The position numbers and the translations under genes are program-made. From Candidatus Bathyarchaeia archaeon (GTDB taxonomy: Archaea; Thermoproteota; Bathyarchaeia; 40CM-2-53-6; DTGE01), in contig JAWCKG010000004.1 in NCBI GenBank assembly GCA_038852285.1, positions 44,228 through 108,227 on the forward strand: a stretch of 64,000 nucleotides of DNA, read 5' to 3'. The notes below the pieces were generated by a model that searched no databases, was not told the origin of the DNA, and worked only from the letters and a program-made list of their open reading frames with translations. This document shows, piece by piece, positions 52,616-59,880 of the stretch (position 1 is the stretch's first letter; every line of letters starts with the position of its first letter).

Positions 52616-53104
52616 TTAGATGAATTCTGCTGGCTTGATGATATTAGGTGCCTTTCTCAACATCAATGAAGCCAATATAACCAAGGCAGCCACTAAGGTT
52701 ACCGCTGAAAACTCAGGTATCGCCGTATACTCCCTTTCAGCGAAGGCGCGTTCAAATCCCACTTTAACCGCTGAAACGTACACTTTGAACTCCCTATTAA
52801 CGTCTTCAGGCGTCCTGAACTCGTCTGAAAATCGGCCATTCTCATCGGTATAGACCAACGCTAGATGAATAGTTTTCCCTGCGGCATCGTCTACTTGTAT
52901 AGAAACCTGCGCCCCTTTAACAGGTTGTTGATAGAGGTCTGTAACGAGCCCGTACACCATCATGCGTTCGCCGTCGTCAGAAACATCAACGATGACGGAA
53001 AGCTGACCTTGAGCCCATACTTGGCTTACGCTCCATAGAGACAACAACAACGAAACCAACATTAATGCATAGACAAGCAATGGCGATCTAAACAAGCCTT
53101 TCAT
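52616..53104 (-). CDS. Secreted protein with one Ig-like domain and a PEF-CTERM-like sorting tail
   Basis: A 162-residue exported protein. Residues 1-31 are a signal peptide ending VWAQG. One beta-sandwich domain follows (about 35-125; VYGLVTDLYQQPVKGAQVSI, IHLALVYTDENGRFSDEF), of the carboxypeptidase-regulatory or macroglobulin-like kind. The C-terminus reads IPEFSAVTLVAALVILASLM then Arg-Lys: a Pro-Glu-Phe motif, a membrane segment and basic residues, the tripartite form of PEF-CTERM signals processed by archaeosortases. No archaeosortase gene is in the window. It follows the larger secreted gene on the same strand by 26 bases and shares its domain type. Confidence 0.75.
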   Translation of the reverse strand: MKGLFRSPLLVYALMLVSLLLSLWSVSQVWAQGQLSVIVDVSDDGERMMVYGLVTDLYQQPVKGAQVSIQVDDAAGKTIHLALVYTDENGRFSDEFRTPEDVNREFKVYVSAVKVGFERAFAEREYTAIPEFSAVTLVAALVILASLMLRKAPNIIKPAEFI

Positions 53105-53130
53105 AGCTCTATCACCGGCTTCACCTAGCC

Positions 53131-54516
53131 TTACACTGTGGTTTCGGTTGTAGTTTCAGTCGTCATGGTTTCAGTGGTTTCGGTTGTAGTTTCAGTCGTC
53201 ATGGTTTCAGTGGTTTCGGTTGTAGTTTCAGTCGTCGTTATGGTAGTGGTTGTCGAGATAGATCCTTCAACGATAAACTTCACTTGTTCCTTGTCTAGGA
53301 AAACGCCACCTTGGGATATGTATCCATTAGAAACGTATGCGTTGGCGGTGTACACGCCTTCTAAAGCGTCACCTCTGAGGTAAATGTGGAACTCAACAGT
53401 GATGAGTTCACCTTGGGCGATCGTGGTAGAAAGCATAGTAAGATACACAGGTATGCCACGAGGGTCGTCGACCTCTAACCACACCATTCCGCCGTCAAGG
53501 GTGATTCCTTGATTCGATACTATGACTGAAGCGAGAACCTCGTCCCCAGGGTTGATCACACCATCTTGGCCGACTCCTCTTACATCTAAGGTTGTGATGG
53601 AGATTGACGGTATCTGACTCTCCCCTAAGACGAAAGTGGATTGGGCTGCACCCCAAAGACCGTTTAAGCTCACTGAGACGTAAACCGTGTAGGTTCCATT
53701 TATCGCATCGTCCTTAAGGGTGAATGTATCGTTGAAGAATCCTTGAGGATCAGTTACTGTTTGACTGATATGGTAGGGGGATCCCGCTGGGTCGTCGACT
53801 TGAATCGATACTTCGGCATTTGAGACGGCGTTTTGGGACTCTTCTGAAACCACACCTGCTATTACAACAGCTTCACCCGCATTGTACTGGAGTTTATCGG
53901 TGGAAAATACTATGCTTAAAGGGCCTGGCGTAATAGTCGAAGTAGTGGTTGTAGCGGTGGTGAATTCGCTGGTGGTCGCGGTGGTATAAGTTTCGGTGTA
54001 AGTGGTTGTAACAGTTTCCAGTTGACCTTGAATTATCAGCGCAGCTGTAACGGGTATACTGTTTCCCTTTCTTTGGCTGTATGCGACTATCTTCAACTCG
54101 TAGACTCCAGGCTTAACCTGCGGACTCGTGACGACTACAAGCTTGGATTCGAATGTCGGTATGCCCATACTCTGTGAGAATACGCCGACAGCGTGCTCTG
54201 GGAGACCCTTGACGGTGAGGAAGATTATTCCTATAGCGTGGTCCGGCTTTCCCTCCGGAGGAGGTAGGGCTTCAACCCTAATCTGGTATTCAGCCCTTCC
54301 ACCAGGCGGAATGCTGACATCCGTGGGGTCAACGAGTAAAAGGAACCCTATCTTCCCATGGAATATTTCACCATGGAAATTATCGGCTACTGCTTGAAAA
54401 TCATTATCATCGACGTCGGCGCCGCTAGCTGAAATGCCTGTTGAGTATACCGCTGCCATAGATGCGATGCCTATGAGGAGGACCAGCAGACAGTTTTTCA
54501 GCAGACTTTTTCTCAT
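53131..54516 (-). CDS. Secreted multi-domain Ig-like protein with Thr/Glu-rich repeat tail
   Basis: A 461-residue exported protein. Signal peptide (about 1-30), a beta domain (about 35-165), a Thr-rich linker (TETYTTATTSEFTTATTTT region), a second beta-sandwich (about 200-300; VVIAGVVSEESQNAVSNAEV, QVDDPAGSPYHIS), a third (about 305-415; VRGVGQDGVINPGDEVLASV), and a C-terminal tail of repeated T-E-T-T units that ends abruptly. The tail is probably heavily glycosylated, as Thr-rich linkers are. Unlike its downstream neighbour it has no membrane anchor, so the frame may end early or the protein may be released. The frame opens at 54543, but GAAGGTGA precedes ATG 54516, just before the signal peptide. 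Confidence 0.78.
   Translation of the reverse strand: MRKSLLKNCLLVLLIGIASMAAVYSTGISASGADVDDNDFQAVADNFHGEIFHGKIGFLLLVDPTDVSIPPGGRAEYQIRVEALPPPEGKPDHAIGIIFLTVKGLPEHAVGVFSQSMGIPTFESKLVVVTSPQVKPGVYELKIVAYSQRKGNSIPVTAALIIQGQLETVTTTYTETYTTATTSEFTTATTTTSTITPGPLSIVFSTDKLQYNAGEAVVIAGVVSEESQNAVSNAEVSIQVDDPAGSPYHISQTVTDPQGFFNDTFTLKDDAINGTYTVYVSVSLNGLWGAAQSTFVLGESQIPSISITTLDVRGVGQDGVINPGDEVLASVIVSNQGITLDGGMVWLEVDDPRGIPVYLTMLSTTIAQGELITVEFHIYLRGDALEGVYTANAYVSNGYISQGGVFLDKEQVKFIVEGSISTTTTITTTETTTETTETMTTETTTETTETMTTETTTETTV
53138..53236 (-). repeat. 36-bp tandem repeat in the secreted-protein gene
   Basis: Two perfect copies of a 36-bp unit (53138-53173, 53174-53209) and a 27-bp partial third copy (53210-53236). 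The unit encodes twelve residues of the Thr/Glu tail, keeping frame. Perfect identity indicates recent expansion. Confidence 0.95.
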
Positions 54517-54752
54517 TATTTCACCTTCTTCAACTTTTTCCACGGCTCATGTTCTGTTCTAGATTTAATTTAAAGGGTAACTTGTGCTACAGATATACAC
54601 TCATCTACAATAATCTTGAACCTTTAAACCTGAAATCTGAGCCCGAGTTAGAATGTAAGATTTTGCTGTTATCTGGATTTTGAATGGTAAAAATACTTTA
54701 TAACATAAGGCTTAAATTTACAAGGACGTTAAATGTCTCACAGGCGAAGTAA

Positions 54753-55139
54753 ATGGAATTCTGCCCATATTGTCAAAGATGGGTTGAGCCAACAAAAGAT
54801 CATACCGACATTCTCGCAGGCTACGCCTTTGGAGGCTTCCTAGGAGCCCTCATCGGAGCCGGCCACTATTTCCTAAAGGGCCAAAGATGCCCGATCTGCA
54901 ACAACGTCATAAAGGGATGGGGAGCTAAGCCTTATGTCCCTCCACAAGCACAGTTTAACCCCCAATTCACTCATTTGCCTTACTCCTATATGGGCCCAGA
55001 GCGCCATTATCCCCAGATGCAAGTAGGCTTTCTAACGCAGCCCTCCAGATCGTGTCCTCGATGTAGACAACCAATGGCTTGGTCCCCAAGCCTACGACAA
55101 TGGTACTGCTACTACTGTCAAATTCCAGTCTACGTGTAG
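54753..55139 (+). CDS. Double zinc-ribbon protein with a glycine-rich hydrophobic segment
   Basis: A 128-residue protein. The first ribbon is split: CPYC at residues 4-7 and CPIC at about 47-50, with a Gly/Ala-rich hydrophobic stretch between (AGYAFGGFLGALIGAGHYFL) that resembles a glycine-zipper or hairpin membrane segment. A Pro/Gln/Tyr linker follows, then a second ribbon, CPRC and QWYCYYC, homologous to that of the 72-residue protein at 49910-50128. ATG start; CTTTATAACA about 45 bases upstream looks like a TATA box. Function unknown; the paired ribbons suggest binding of protein or nucleic acid. Confidence 0.72.
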   Translation: MEFCPYCQRWVEPTKDHTDILAGYAFGGFLGALIGAGHYFLKGQRCPICNNVIKGWGAKPYVPPQAQFNPQFTHLPYSYMGPERHYPQMQVGFLTQPSRSCPRCRQPMAWSPSLRQWYCYYCQIPVYV

Positions 55140-55372
55140 GCCTCTATAAAATTTATTTTTGGAAGGCCCACTAAAGGACACGCGGATTATTCCAAAAGTT
55201 AAATGCGCGATATAGCTAACCCCGCTCCTCGTGGTCAACCGAAGAGTAAAAGGATTTGAACATAATCATTTAAAATACGTTTATGGCTGATCTTCGAAGC
55301 GCGGATGATGCGACAAGGATTCTTCCCGACTTAATTCGCGTCAATTTACCGTAAACTAAGTTTTCCAGCTGG

Positions 55373-55491
55373 AGCCGGGGATGGGAGTCGAACCCATCTC
55401 AGCATCCCTATACTGCGGGTTTCTCCTACTGGGAGACTGCAGCCCGCCGCCTGAACCGTTCGGCCGTCGGTGGCTTTCAGCCAACCCCGGC
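55373..55491 (-). tRNA. Class II tRNA with anticodon GCA (tRNA-Cys identity), two apparent introns
   Basis: Minus strand. Acceptor GCCGGGG/CCCCGGC, discriminator U, encoded CCA (55370-55372). D arm GCC-GAACGGTTCA-GGC and anticodon stem GCGGG/CCCGC are of class II (Leu/Ser) style. The variable region is long: stem AGTAT/ATGCT (one G-U) with loop AGGG. T arm ATGGG-TTCGACT-CCCAT. Two insertions: 18 bases after U8 (TGGCTGAAAGCCACCGAC, itself a hairpin) and about 16 bases after position 37 (TCTCCCAGTAGGAGAA, also a hairpin). Removing them gives loop CTGCAGA, anticodon GCA. GCA plus U73 are cysteine identity elements; archaeal tRNA-Leu carries A73 and tRNA-Ser G73. Real tRNA: high confidence; amino acid: moderate. 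Confidence 0.85.
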
Positions 55492-55689
55492 TGACATATC
55501 CCCGGCCACTGTTAGTCATTTTCGCCTTCAGATTTATTAATCTTACCAGGACTCTCTTTTTGCCATCGCTCATAGCTGATACAATTTATCCATGACAGCT
55601 CCTATGTCGATCCATACTTAGGCTACGCCTTACCCCATATGGTCCCCCTCCTCTCACCTCGGAGCAGGTTAAGATCTTAAATTGTTTTT

Positions 55690-55823
55690 CTACCCTCTTC
55701 TCCTGAGGCATTGGCTTACAGACGCTTGGGAAATCCCCAGTTTCTCAGCCAACTTCGCTGGGAAAAGCGGTGCTTCCGAGCTAACTCCCTATTCACCAAT
55801 TCCCTATGGGCAGACACGGGCAT
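55690..55823 (-). pseudogene. Remnant of a helix-turn-helix regulator
   Basis: In the gap between the tRNA and trxB the minus strand reads RELVNRELARKHRFSQ, then after a one-base shift KLAEKLGISQASVSQCLRRR and a stop. Together these form the helix-turn-helix of archaeal regulators with the pattern vAkeLve..glsQ..iAekLGisqaaVSqyL. Everything beyond the HTH is absent. The rest of 55492-55940 holds nothing recognisable. Confidence 0.4.
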
Positions 55824-55940
55824 TACACGATTACTTCGCAGGTCGTACAGGGGGCAGTATTGGAAATATATCTATAACAGCGCTATCATCATATGGATGT
55901 TTCCCTTATTTAAGAGCCAAACCATCGATGTCGACGAGAC

Positions 55941-56855
55941 TCACGTCAAACTCTCCAGGTATTTTACTGCGCTCATGGCGGCCTTCGCCCCCTCTCCCAC
56001 AGAGGTGGCGACTTGTCTCCAAAGCGGTGAAGTGCAGTCTCCAGCCGCGAATACACCGGGAGCGGATGTCGTCATCTTTTCGTCTACCCGCACATAGCCT
56101 GACTCATCTTTTTCCACATCTTGGACAAAGGAGGTGTTCGGCCTCCTACCTATGTATATGAAGACGCCGTCGACTTCCAGCTCTCTGGCTTCAGCGGTCA
56201 AGGTATCCTTCAACAACAGTTTTTCCACCTTGCTTTTCCCCATAATTTTTCGCACAACCATGTTCCATAAGGGTGTAATCTTCGGGTTTGAAAGCATTCT
56301 GTGAACGGCGATTTTCTCAGCCCTCAGCTTGTCCCTCCTGTGAATTAAATATACTTTATCGGCGATTTTCGCGAGGTGTACGGCCTCCTTCACCGCTGAG
56401 TCTCCTCCGCCAACCACCGCCACAACCTTGTCTTTGAACAATGGTCCGTCGCAGGTCGCGCAGTAGGATACCCCCTTACCGAGAAGCCCCTCCTCTCCGT
56501 CGACGTTAAGCTTAACGGGCTCTGCGCCGGACGCTATTATGATGGCTTTGGCCTGCAGCTCGTTCGAACCTATCCGTACCCTCTTAACCGCGTTTTTAGT
56601 GTTTAAGTTGACAACCTCGCCGTTTATCACTTCAAGGCCTACGGTTCGAGCATGCTCATCCAGCCTAGAAGACAACTCCAACCCGGAGATCCTGGGAAAT
56701 CCAGGGTAATTTTCGATTTCACCCGCTAAGGCCACTTGCCCTCCGATTAAGCCTTTCTCAATTAAGGCCACTTCGACCATGGCCCTCTTCGCGTATATAC
56801 CTGCAGTTATTCCTGCGGGCCCGCCCCCTATGATCGCTAGGTCAAGAAGCCGCAT
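55941..56855 (-). CDS. trxB: Thioredoxin reductase
   Basis: FAD-dependent disulfide reductase of 304 residues. FAD motif IIGGGPAGITAGIYAKRA near the start, the redox pair in YCATCDGPLF around residue 134, the NAD(P)H motif VVGGGDSAVKEAVHLA with HRRDKLRAEK (the HRR typical of NADPH binding) and the closing GVFAAGDCTSPLWRQ. It reduces thioredoxin or a glutaredoxin-like partner, keeping cytoplasmic thiols reduced. ATG start, 9 bases after the polyferredoxin membrane-protein gene on the same strand, so they form one operon. NADPH preference is inferred from the HRR. Confidence 0.95.
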   Translation of the reverse strand: MRLLDLAIIGGGPAGITAGIYAKRAMVEVALIEKGLIGGQVALAGEIENYPGFPRISGLELSSRLDEHARTVGLEVINGEVVNLNTKNAVKRVRIGSNELQAKAIIIASGAEPVKLNVDGEEGLLGKGVSYCATCDGPLFKDKVVAVVGGGDSAVKEAVHLAKIADKVYLIHRRDKLRAEKIAVHRMLSNPKITPLWNMVVRKIMGKSKVEKLLLKDTLTAEARELEVDGVFIYIGRRPNTSFVQDVEKDESGYVRVDEKMTTSAPGVFAAGDCTSPLWRQVATSVGEGAKAAMSAVKYLESLT

Positions 56856-56864
56856 CCGGACACC

Positions 56865-57746
56865 TTAAGGAATCTTTGGAGAAATCGCCCCATGGGGGCA
56901 TGCGTCGACACAGTCAAAGCATAGGATGCAGTCCATGTCGTTAAACTTCTCCCAGGGAAGCTCTAAGATCCTGACTTGAGTTGGACATTTTCTCGCGCAG
57001 TAAGGGCATCTTTCGCATTTAGTGGGTGAGCGTTTTAACCCCAGTAAACTGTATCGAGCGAATATTCCCAGTAGGGCTCCAAGGGGACATAGGTAACGGC
57101 ACCAGAATAAGGGTACGCTGTAGGAGCCTGCTAGGAAAACGCCGAGTATTAGTATTTTCAGGGCAATCAAAGCGTTGATCTGTGCGATCACAGACCATCC
57201 TTGAGTTAAGAGCTTGGGAATCGTCCCCATTAGGGTTGCGTCTGGGGATATGGTGATGGTGGGACCATAGGAAAAGGCTCCTAGGGCGTTTCTGTAGGAC
57301 TGACCCCAATCCTCCTTCGAGGAAATGGCTAAAGTTACAGAAACTGTTAGGATGATGAATAGTAGGAGGAATTTTATCTTCTTCGCCGCGATGTCACTGG
57401 ACCTGGACACGTGTGGCATTGATGCCCTCAACTTATAGATCAACTCCTGCATAAAACTGAGCGGACATGCCCATCCGCAAAAAATCTTCCCGAATACGCA
57501 GCCAACGATAAGAAGGATTGAAAGGATAAGCAAGGGGGCCTTGCCGTTGGCTAGCGTTAACTGCAACAGATCGAAGGCTCCTACGGGGGACGTTAACGGA
57601 GAGTTCAATGTCACCCATACCGGTAGAGGAATCATCAGACGCGGGAAGGTGTAAAGCTTTTGAATCGAGTTAACCAAAGACGTATAAAAGATTAAGAAAA
57701 AAGCCAGCTTCACCGCATAACGAAAAGGCCAAATCTTGAGCCTCAA
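56865..57746 (-). CDS. NapH-like polyferredoxin membrane protein
   Basis: A 293-residue membrane protein with about five hydrophobic segments, the conserved loop CGWACPLSFMQELIY and WCRYLCPLGALLG (cysteine-proline motifs facing the redox side), and two [4Fe-4S] clusters near the C-terminus (CERCPYCARKCPTQV and CILCFDCVDACPHG). Relatives (NapH/YccM/RdxA) pass electrons between a quinol pool and soluble acceptors. TTG start with a strong GGAGGAGG ribosome site six bases before it. Co-operonic with trxB and preceded by a 41-codon membrane microprotein gene. Direct electron flow to the thioredoxin system is inference. Confidence 0.85.
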   Translation of the reverse strand: MRLKIWPFRYAVKLAFFLIFYTSLVNSIQKLYTFPRLMIPLPVWVTLNSPLTSPVGAFDLLQLTLANGKAPLLILSILLIVGCVFGKIFCGWACPLSFMQELIYKLRASMPHVSRSSDIAAKKIKFLLLFIILTVSVTLAISSKEDWGQSYRNALGAFSYGPTITISPDATLMGTIPKLLTQGWSVIAQINALIALKILILGVFLAGSYSVPLFWCRYLCPLGALLGIFARYSLLGLKRSPTKCERCPYCARKCPTQVRILELPWEKFNDMDCILCFDCVDACPHGAISPKIP

Positions 57747-57761
57747 GCTTAGCCTCCTCCA

Positions 57762-57887
57762 CTATGGAAGAATCGGAGAGAAACCTTGAACAAGCTCTTT
57801 TAAAACGAGATGCTCCCGGAAGTAGACGGCTAGAAACAGTAGAAGTAAACCCACAGTTAACATGTAGGTGGCTGCTAAGTTTTTCAT
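57762..57887 (-). CDS. Putative 41-residue single-span membrane protein
   Basis: A short frame upstream of the NapH-like gene encoding one clean hydrophobic segment (MLTVGLLLLFLAVYFREHLV region) between a polar start MKNLAATY and an amphipathic tail. It ends 15 bases before the NapH-like start, and its stop overlaps nothing. No strong ribosome site is visible; a competing frame with GAGGAAGG (57924-57670) has no protein-like character. Small single-span subunits often accompany membrane redox proteins. Plausible but unproven. Confidence 0.45.
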   Translation of the reverse strand: MKNLAATYMLTVGLLLLFLAVYFREHLVLKELVQGFSPILP

Positions 57888-58189
57888 CGAAACTACCCGG
57901 AGCCTTTTCCACGATGATTCTCATAAACCTTCCTCTACAGTTTTTCCGCTAAAGCTTCGCAACGGCCACTCATAGCCTCGATACCGGCGACGCTGGGCAT
58001 TGACGCCGTCCTTCCCAAGATGGTCGAGGAAAACGTTGGACGGGATCTTCAAAGACCGCGACAGGTAGGCTACCACCCTTTAAGCTTATCGCAGCGAGCT
58101 GGAGAGAGGTAATGGATTCCTCAGGCCTGTGAGGGAGGTTTAAAAGAGTTTCTGTTTCTGAGTAAAGCTTAAATATAAGTTAATGCGCC
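57888..58189. other. Gene-free stretch upstream of tfb
   Basis: About 300 bases with no intact gene. CTTAAATATAAG at 58168-58179 is a further TATA-like box, for which transcription would start near 58200, at the foot of the first tfb-leader hairpin. Confidence 0.4.
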
Positions 58190-58190
58190 C

Positions 58191-58269
58191 CTATATAAGG
58201 ATTAGGCTATTTGAGTATTTCTCTACTCAACGCCTAAGCTGGTTAGAGGAGGCTGTAAAGCCGCCTCCT
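58191..58269 (+). promoter_or_regulatory. tfb promoter and structured leader
   Basis: CTATATAAGG at 58191-58200 is a TATA box. It is followed by a nested dyad: TTAGGC (58202-58207) pairs with GCCTAA (58232-58237), enclosing TTGAGTA/TACTCAA (58211-58217, 58224-58230). A second hairpin is AGGAGGC/GCCTCCT (58247-58253, 58263-58269). The dyads could be operator sites over the transcription start or RNA hairpins in the leader. Confidence 0.6.
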
Positions 58270-58289
58270 AAATAGTGTGGTGATGGAAG

Positions 58290-59216
58290 TTGATTCAGGC
58301 TAAGAAGGGTTTGATGAAGATCACAAGGTGCCCAGAATGTGGGAGTGGAAGCCTAGTTGAGGATTATGATCAAGGGGAGATCATATGTCAGCAATGTGGC
58401 CTCGTGATTAATGAAAATGTTTTGAATCAGGGTCCCGAGTGGAGGGCCTTCACAAAGGAGGAAAAAGAGGAGAGGGGAAGGGTTGGGATACCAACCTCTT
58501 TTTCAATCCACGATAAAGGCCTCTCAACCGTTATAGAGCAGGTTAACCGAGACTCCTATGGCAGAAGGCTTCCCCTAGATAGAAGACTAGAGATGTTAAG
58601 GTTGAGGAAGTGGCAAATCAGGACAAGGGTTCACTCCTCCATCGATAGAAACCTAGCTCAAGCCATGGCGGAGCTGGACAGACTAGCCGATAAAATTCAC
58701 ATACCCTCATCAACAAAGGAGAGAGCCGCAGTTATATACAGGAAGGCTTTGGAAAACGGTTTAGTTAGAGGACGATCCATCGCCGCCATCGCTGCGGCCG
58801 CCGTGTACGCGGCCTGTAGGGCATCTGAAACCCCCCGAACCTTGAAGGAAGTCGCTGGCGCCAGCAGAATCGGGAAGAAGGATGTCGCGCGATGCTATCG
58901 ACTACTCCTTAGGGAGTTGAACATGAAGATGCCTGTGGAAGATCCTGTAAAATGCATTTCAAAAATAGCTTCTAGGGTGGATGTGCCGATGATTACTCAG
59001 AGGAAGGCTTTAGAAATCTTAAAGATGGCCAAGGATAAGGGAATTGTGGCTGGAAAGGACCCCATGGGTTTAGCGGCGGCGGCGCTCTACGTGGCCTGCG
59101 TTTTAACAGGTGAAAAGAAAACTCAGAAGGAAATCGCAGACATGGCCAACGTGACCGAGGTAACGGTGAGAAACCGATACAAGAACCTGAAAGACAACCT
59201 TAACCTAAACATATAG
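58290..59216 (+). CDS. tfb: Transcription initiation factor TFB (TFIIB homologue)
   Basis: Bridges TBP-TATA and RNA polymerase. The 308 residues have the N-terminal zinc ribbon (CPECGSGSLVEDYDQGEIICQQCG), the B-finger/linker (GPEWRAFTKEEKEERGRVG), and two cyclin-like repeats (about 110-200 and 205-305; AAAVYAACRASETPRTLKEVA and AAALYVACVLTGEKKTQKEIA, the paired hallmark). A TTG start at 58290 and an ATG seven codons later are both possible; GGTGATGG precedes the TTG. The leader contains a TATA box and two strong dyads, so autoregulation is plausible. Archaea may have several tfb genes; this is one full-length copy. Confidence 0.96.
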   Translation: MIQAKKGLMKITRCPECGSGSLVEDYDQGEIICQQCGLVINENVLNQGPEWRAFTKEEKEERGRVGIPTSFSIHDKGLSTVIEQVNRDSYGRRLPLDRRLEMLRLRKWQIRTRVHSSIDRNLAQAMAELDRLADKIHIPSSTKERAAVIYRKALENGLVRGRSIAAIAAAAVYAACRASETPRTLKEVAGASRIGKKDVARCYRLLLRELNMKMPVEDPVKCISKIASRVDVPMITQRKALEILKMAKDKGIVAGKDPMGLAAAALYVACVLTGEKKTQKEIADMANVTEVTVRNRYKNLKDNLNLNI

Positions 59217-59232
59217 ATGAGGATCATACCGG

Positions 59233-59862
59233 TCAAGGCCACCAAGTGTATCGATGTTCTGGGTCGATTCCAAGCTTCCGGTAGACGCGTCTGATGGAGA
59301 CATCAACCCTCCGGGCGGCTTCGGCGAACATATCACCTCCATAAGAGTCCATGCCCACGATTAAAGGACCCAACTCTTCCACTTCCAGGACCCACACGGC
59401 CGATGGCATTCCCAAGTCCCGCCAGTAAACATCTATCACTCTTCGGACCTTCTCGGCGTAGTAAGCTGCCGCTCCGCCAGTGGTTAAAGCGTAGGCAGCG
59501 CCCCGATTTCTGAACGCTTTTAAAACCTCATTTCCCATGAAGCCCTTCCCCACTATCAGCTTTACTCCACATTCCTCAACCAGCTGAGCCGCTTGGGAAG
59601 TGAACCTGGAGCTTGTCGTTGAGCCTAGGGAGATAGGCCTCCATTCCCCTTCCTCCTCCCTAAGGATGGGCCCACAATGCCATATAGCTCTGTCCTTCAA
59701 GTTAAATGGCAAGCTTCCACCCTCCCTTATAGTTTTTACAGCCCTCTCGTAAGCCATGTCCCGGATTGTATACAGCTCTCCAGTCAAGTATATTATGTCT
59801 CTCACCCTAACTCGACGGATCTCCTCCTCGGTTAAAGGCGTATTCAACCGATACTCAGTCAT
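59233..59862 (-). CDS. fumB: Class I fumarate hydratase, beta subunit
   Basis: The C-terminal-domain subunit of the two-part, iron-sulfur fumarase (or L-tartrate dehydratase-like enzyme). The 209 residues show VRDIIYLTGELYTIRD, FNLKDRAIWHCGPI, SLGSTTSSRFTSQA, the family's VGKGFMGNEVLKAF, TTGGAAAYYAEKV and WVLEVEELGPLIVGMDSYGG. It follows the alpha-subunit gene by 18 bases on the same strand. ATG start. Adds water to fumarate to form malate. The tartrate alternative cannot be excluded by sequence alone, but the window favours central metabolism. Confidence 0.92.
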   Translation of the reverse strand: MTEYRLNTPLTEEEIRRVRVRDIIYLTGELYTIRDMAYERAVKTIREGGSLPFNLKDRAIWHCGPILREEEGEWRPISLGSTTSSRFTSQAAQLVEECGVKLIVGKGFMGNEVLKAFRNRGAAYALTTGGAAAYYAEKVRRVIDVYWRDLGMPSAVWVLEVEELGPLIVGMDSYGGDMFAEAARRVDVSIRRVYRKLGIDPEHRYTWWP

Positions 59863-59880
59863 ACTTTTACACCTCAGATC

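Noticed and set aside
55682..56161. Plus-strand frames opposite trxB and its downstream gap
   Set aside because: Antisense to trxB; the apparent protein character in the gap belongs to the minus-strand HTH relic.
57670..57924. 84-codon frame with a GAGGAAGG ribosome site before the NapH-like gene
   Set aside because: Its product looks random and it overlaps the start of the NapH-like gene; the alternative 41-codon frame encodes a clean membrane helix.
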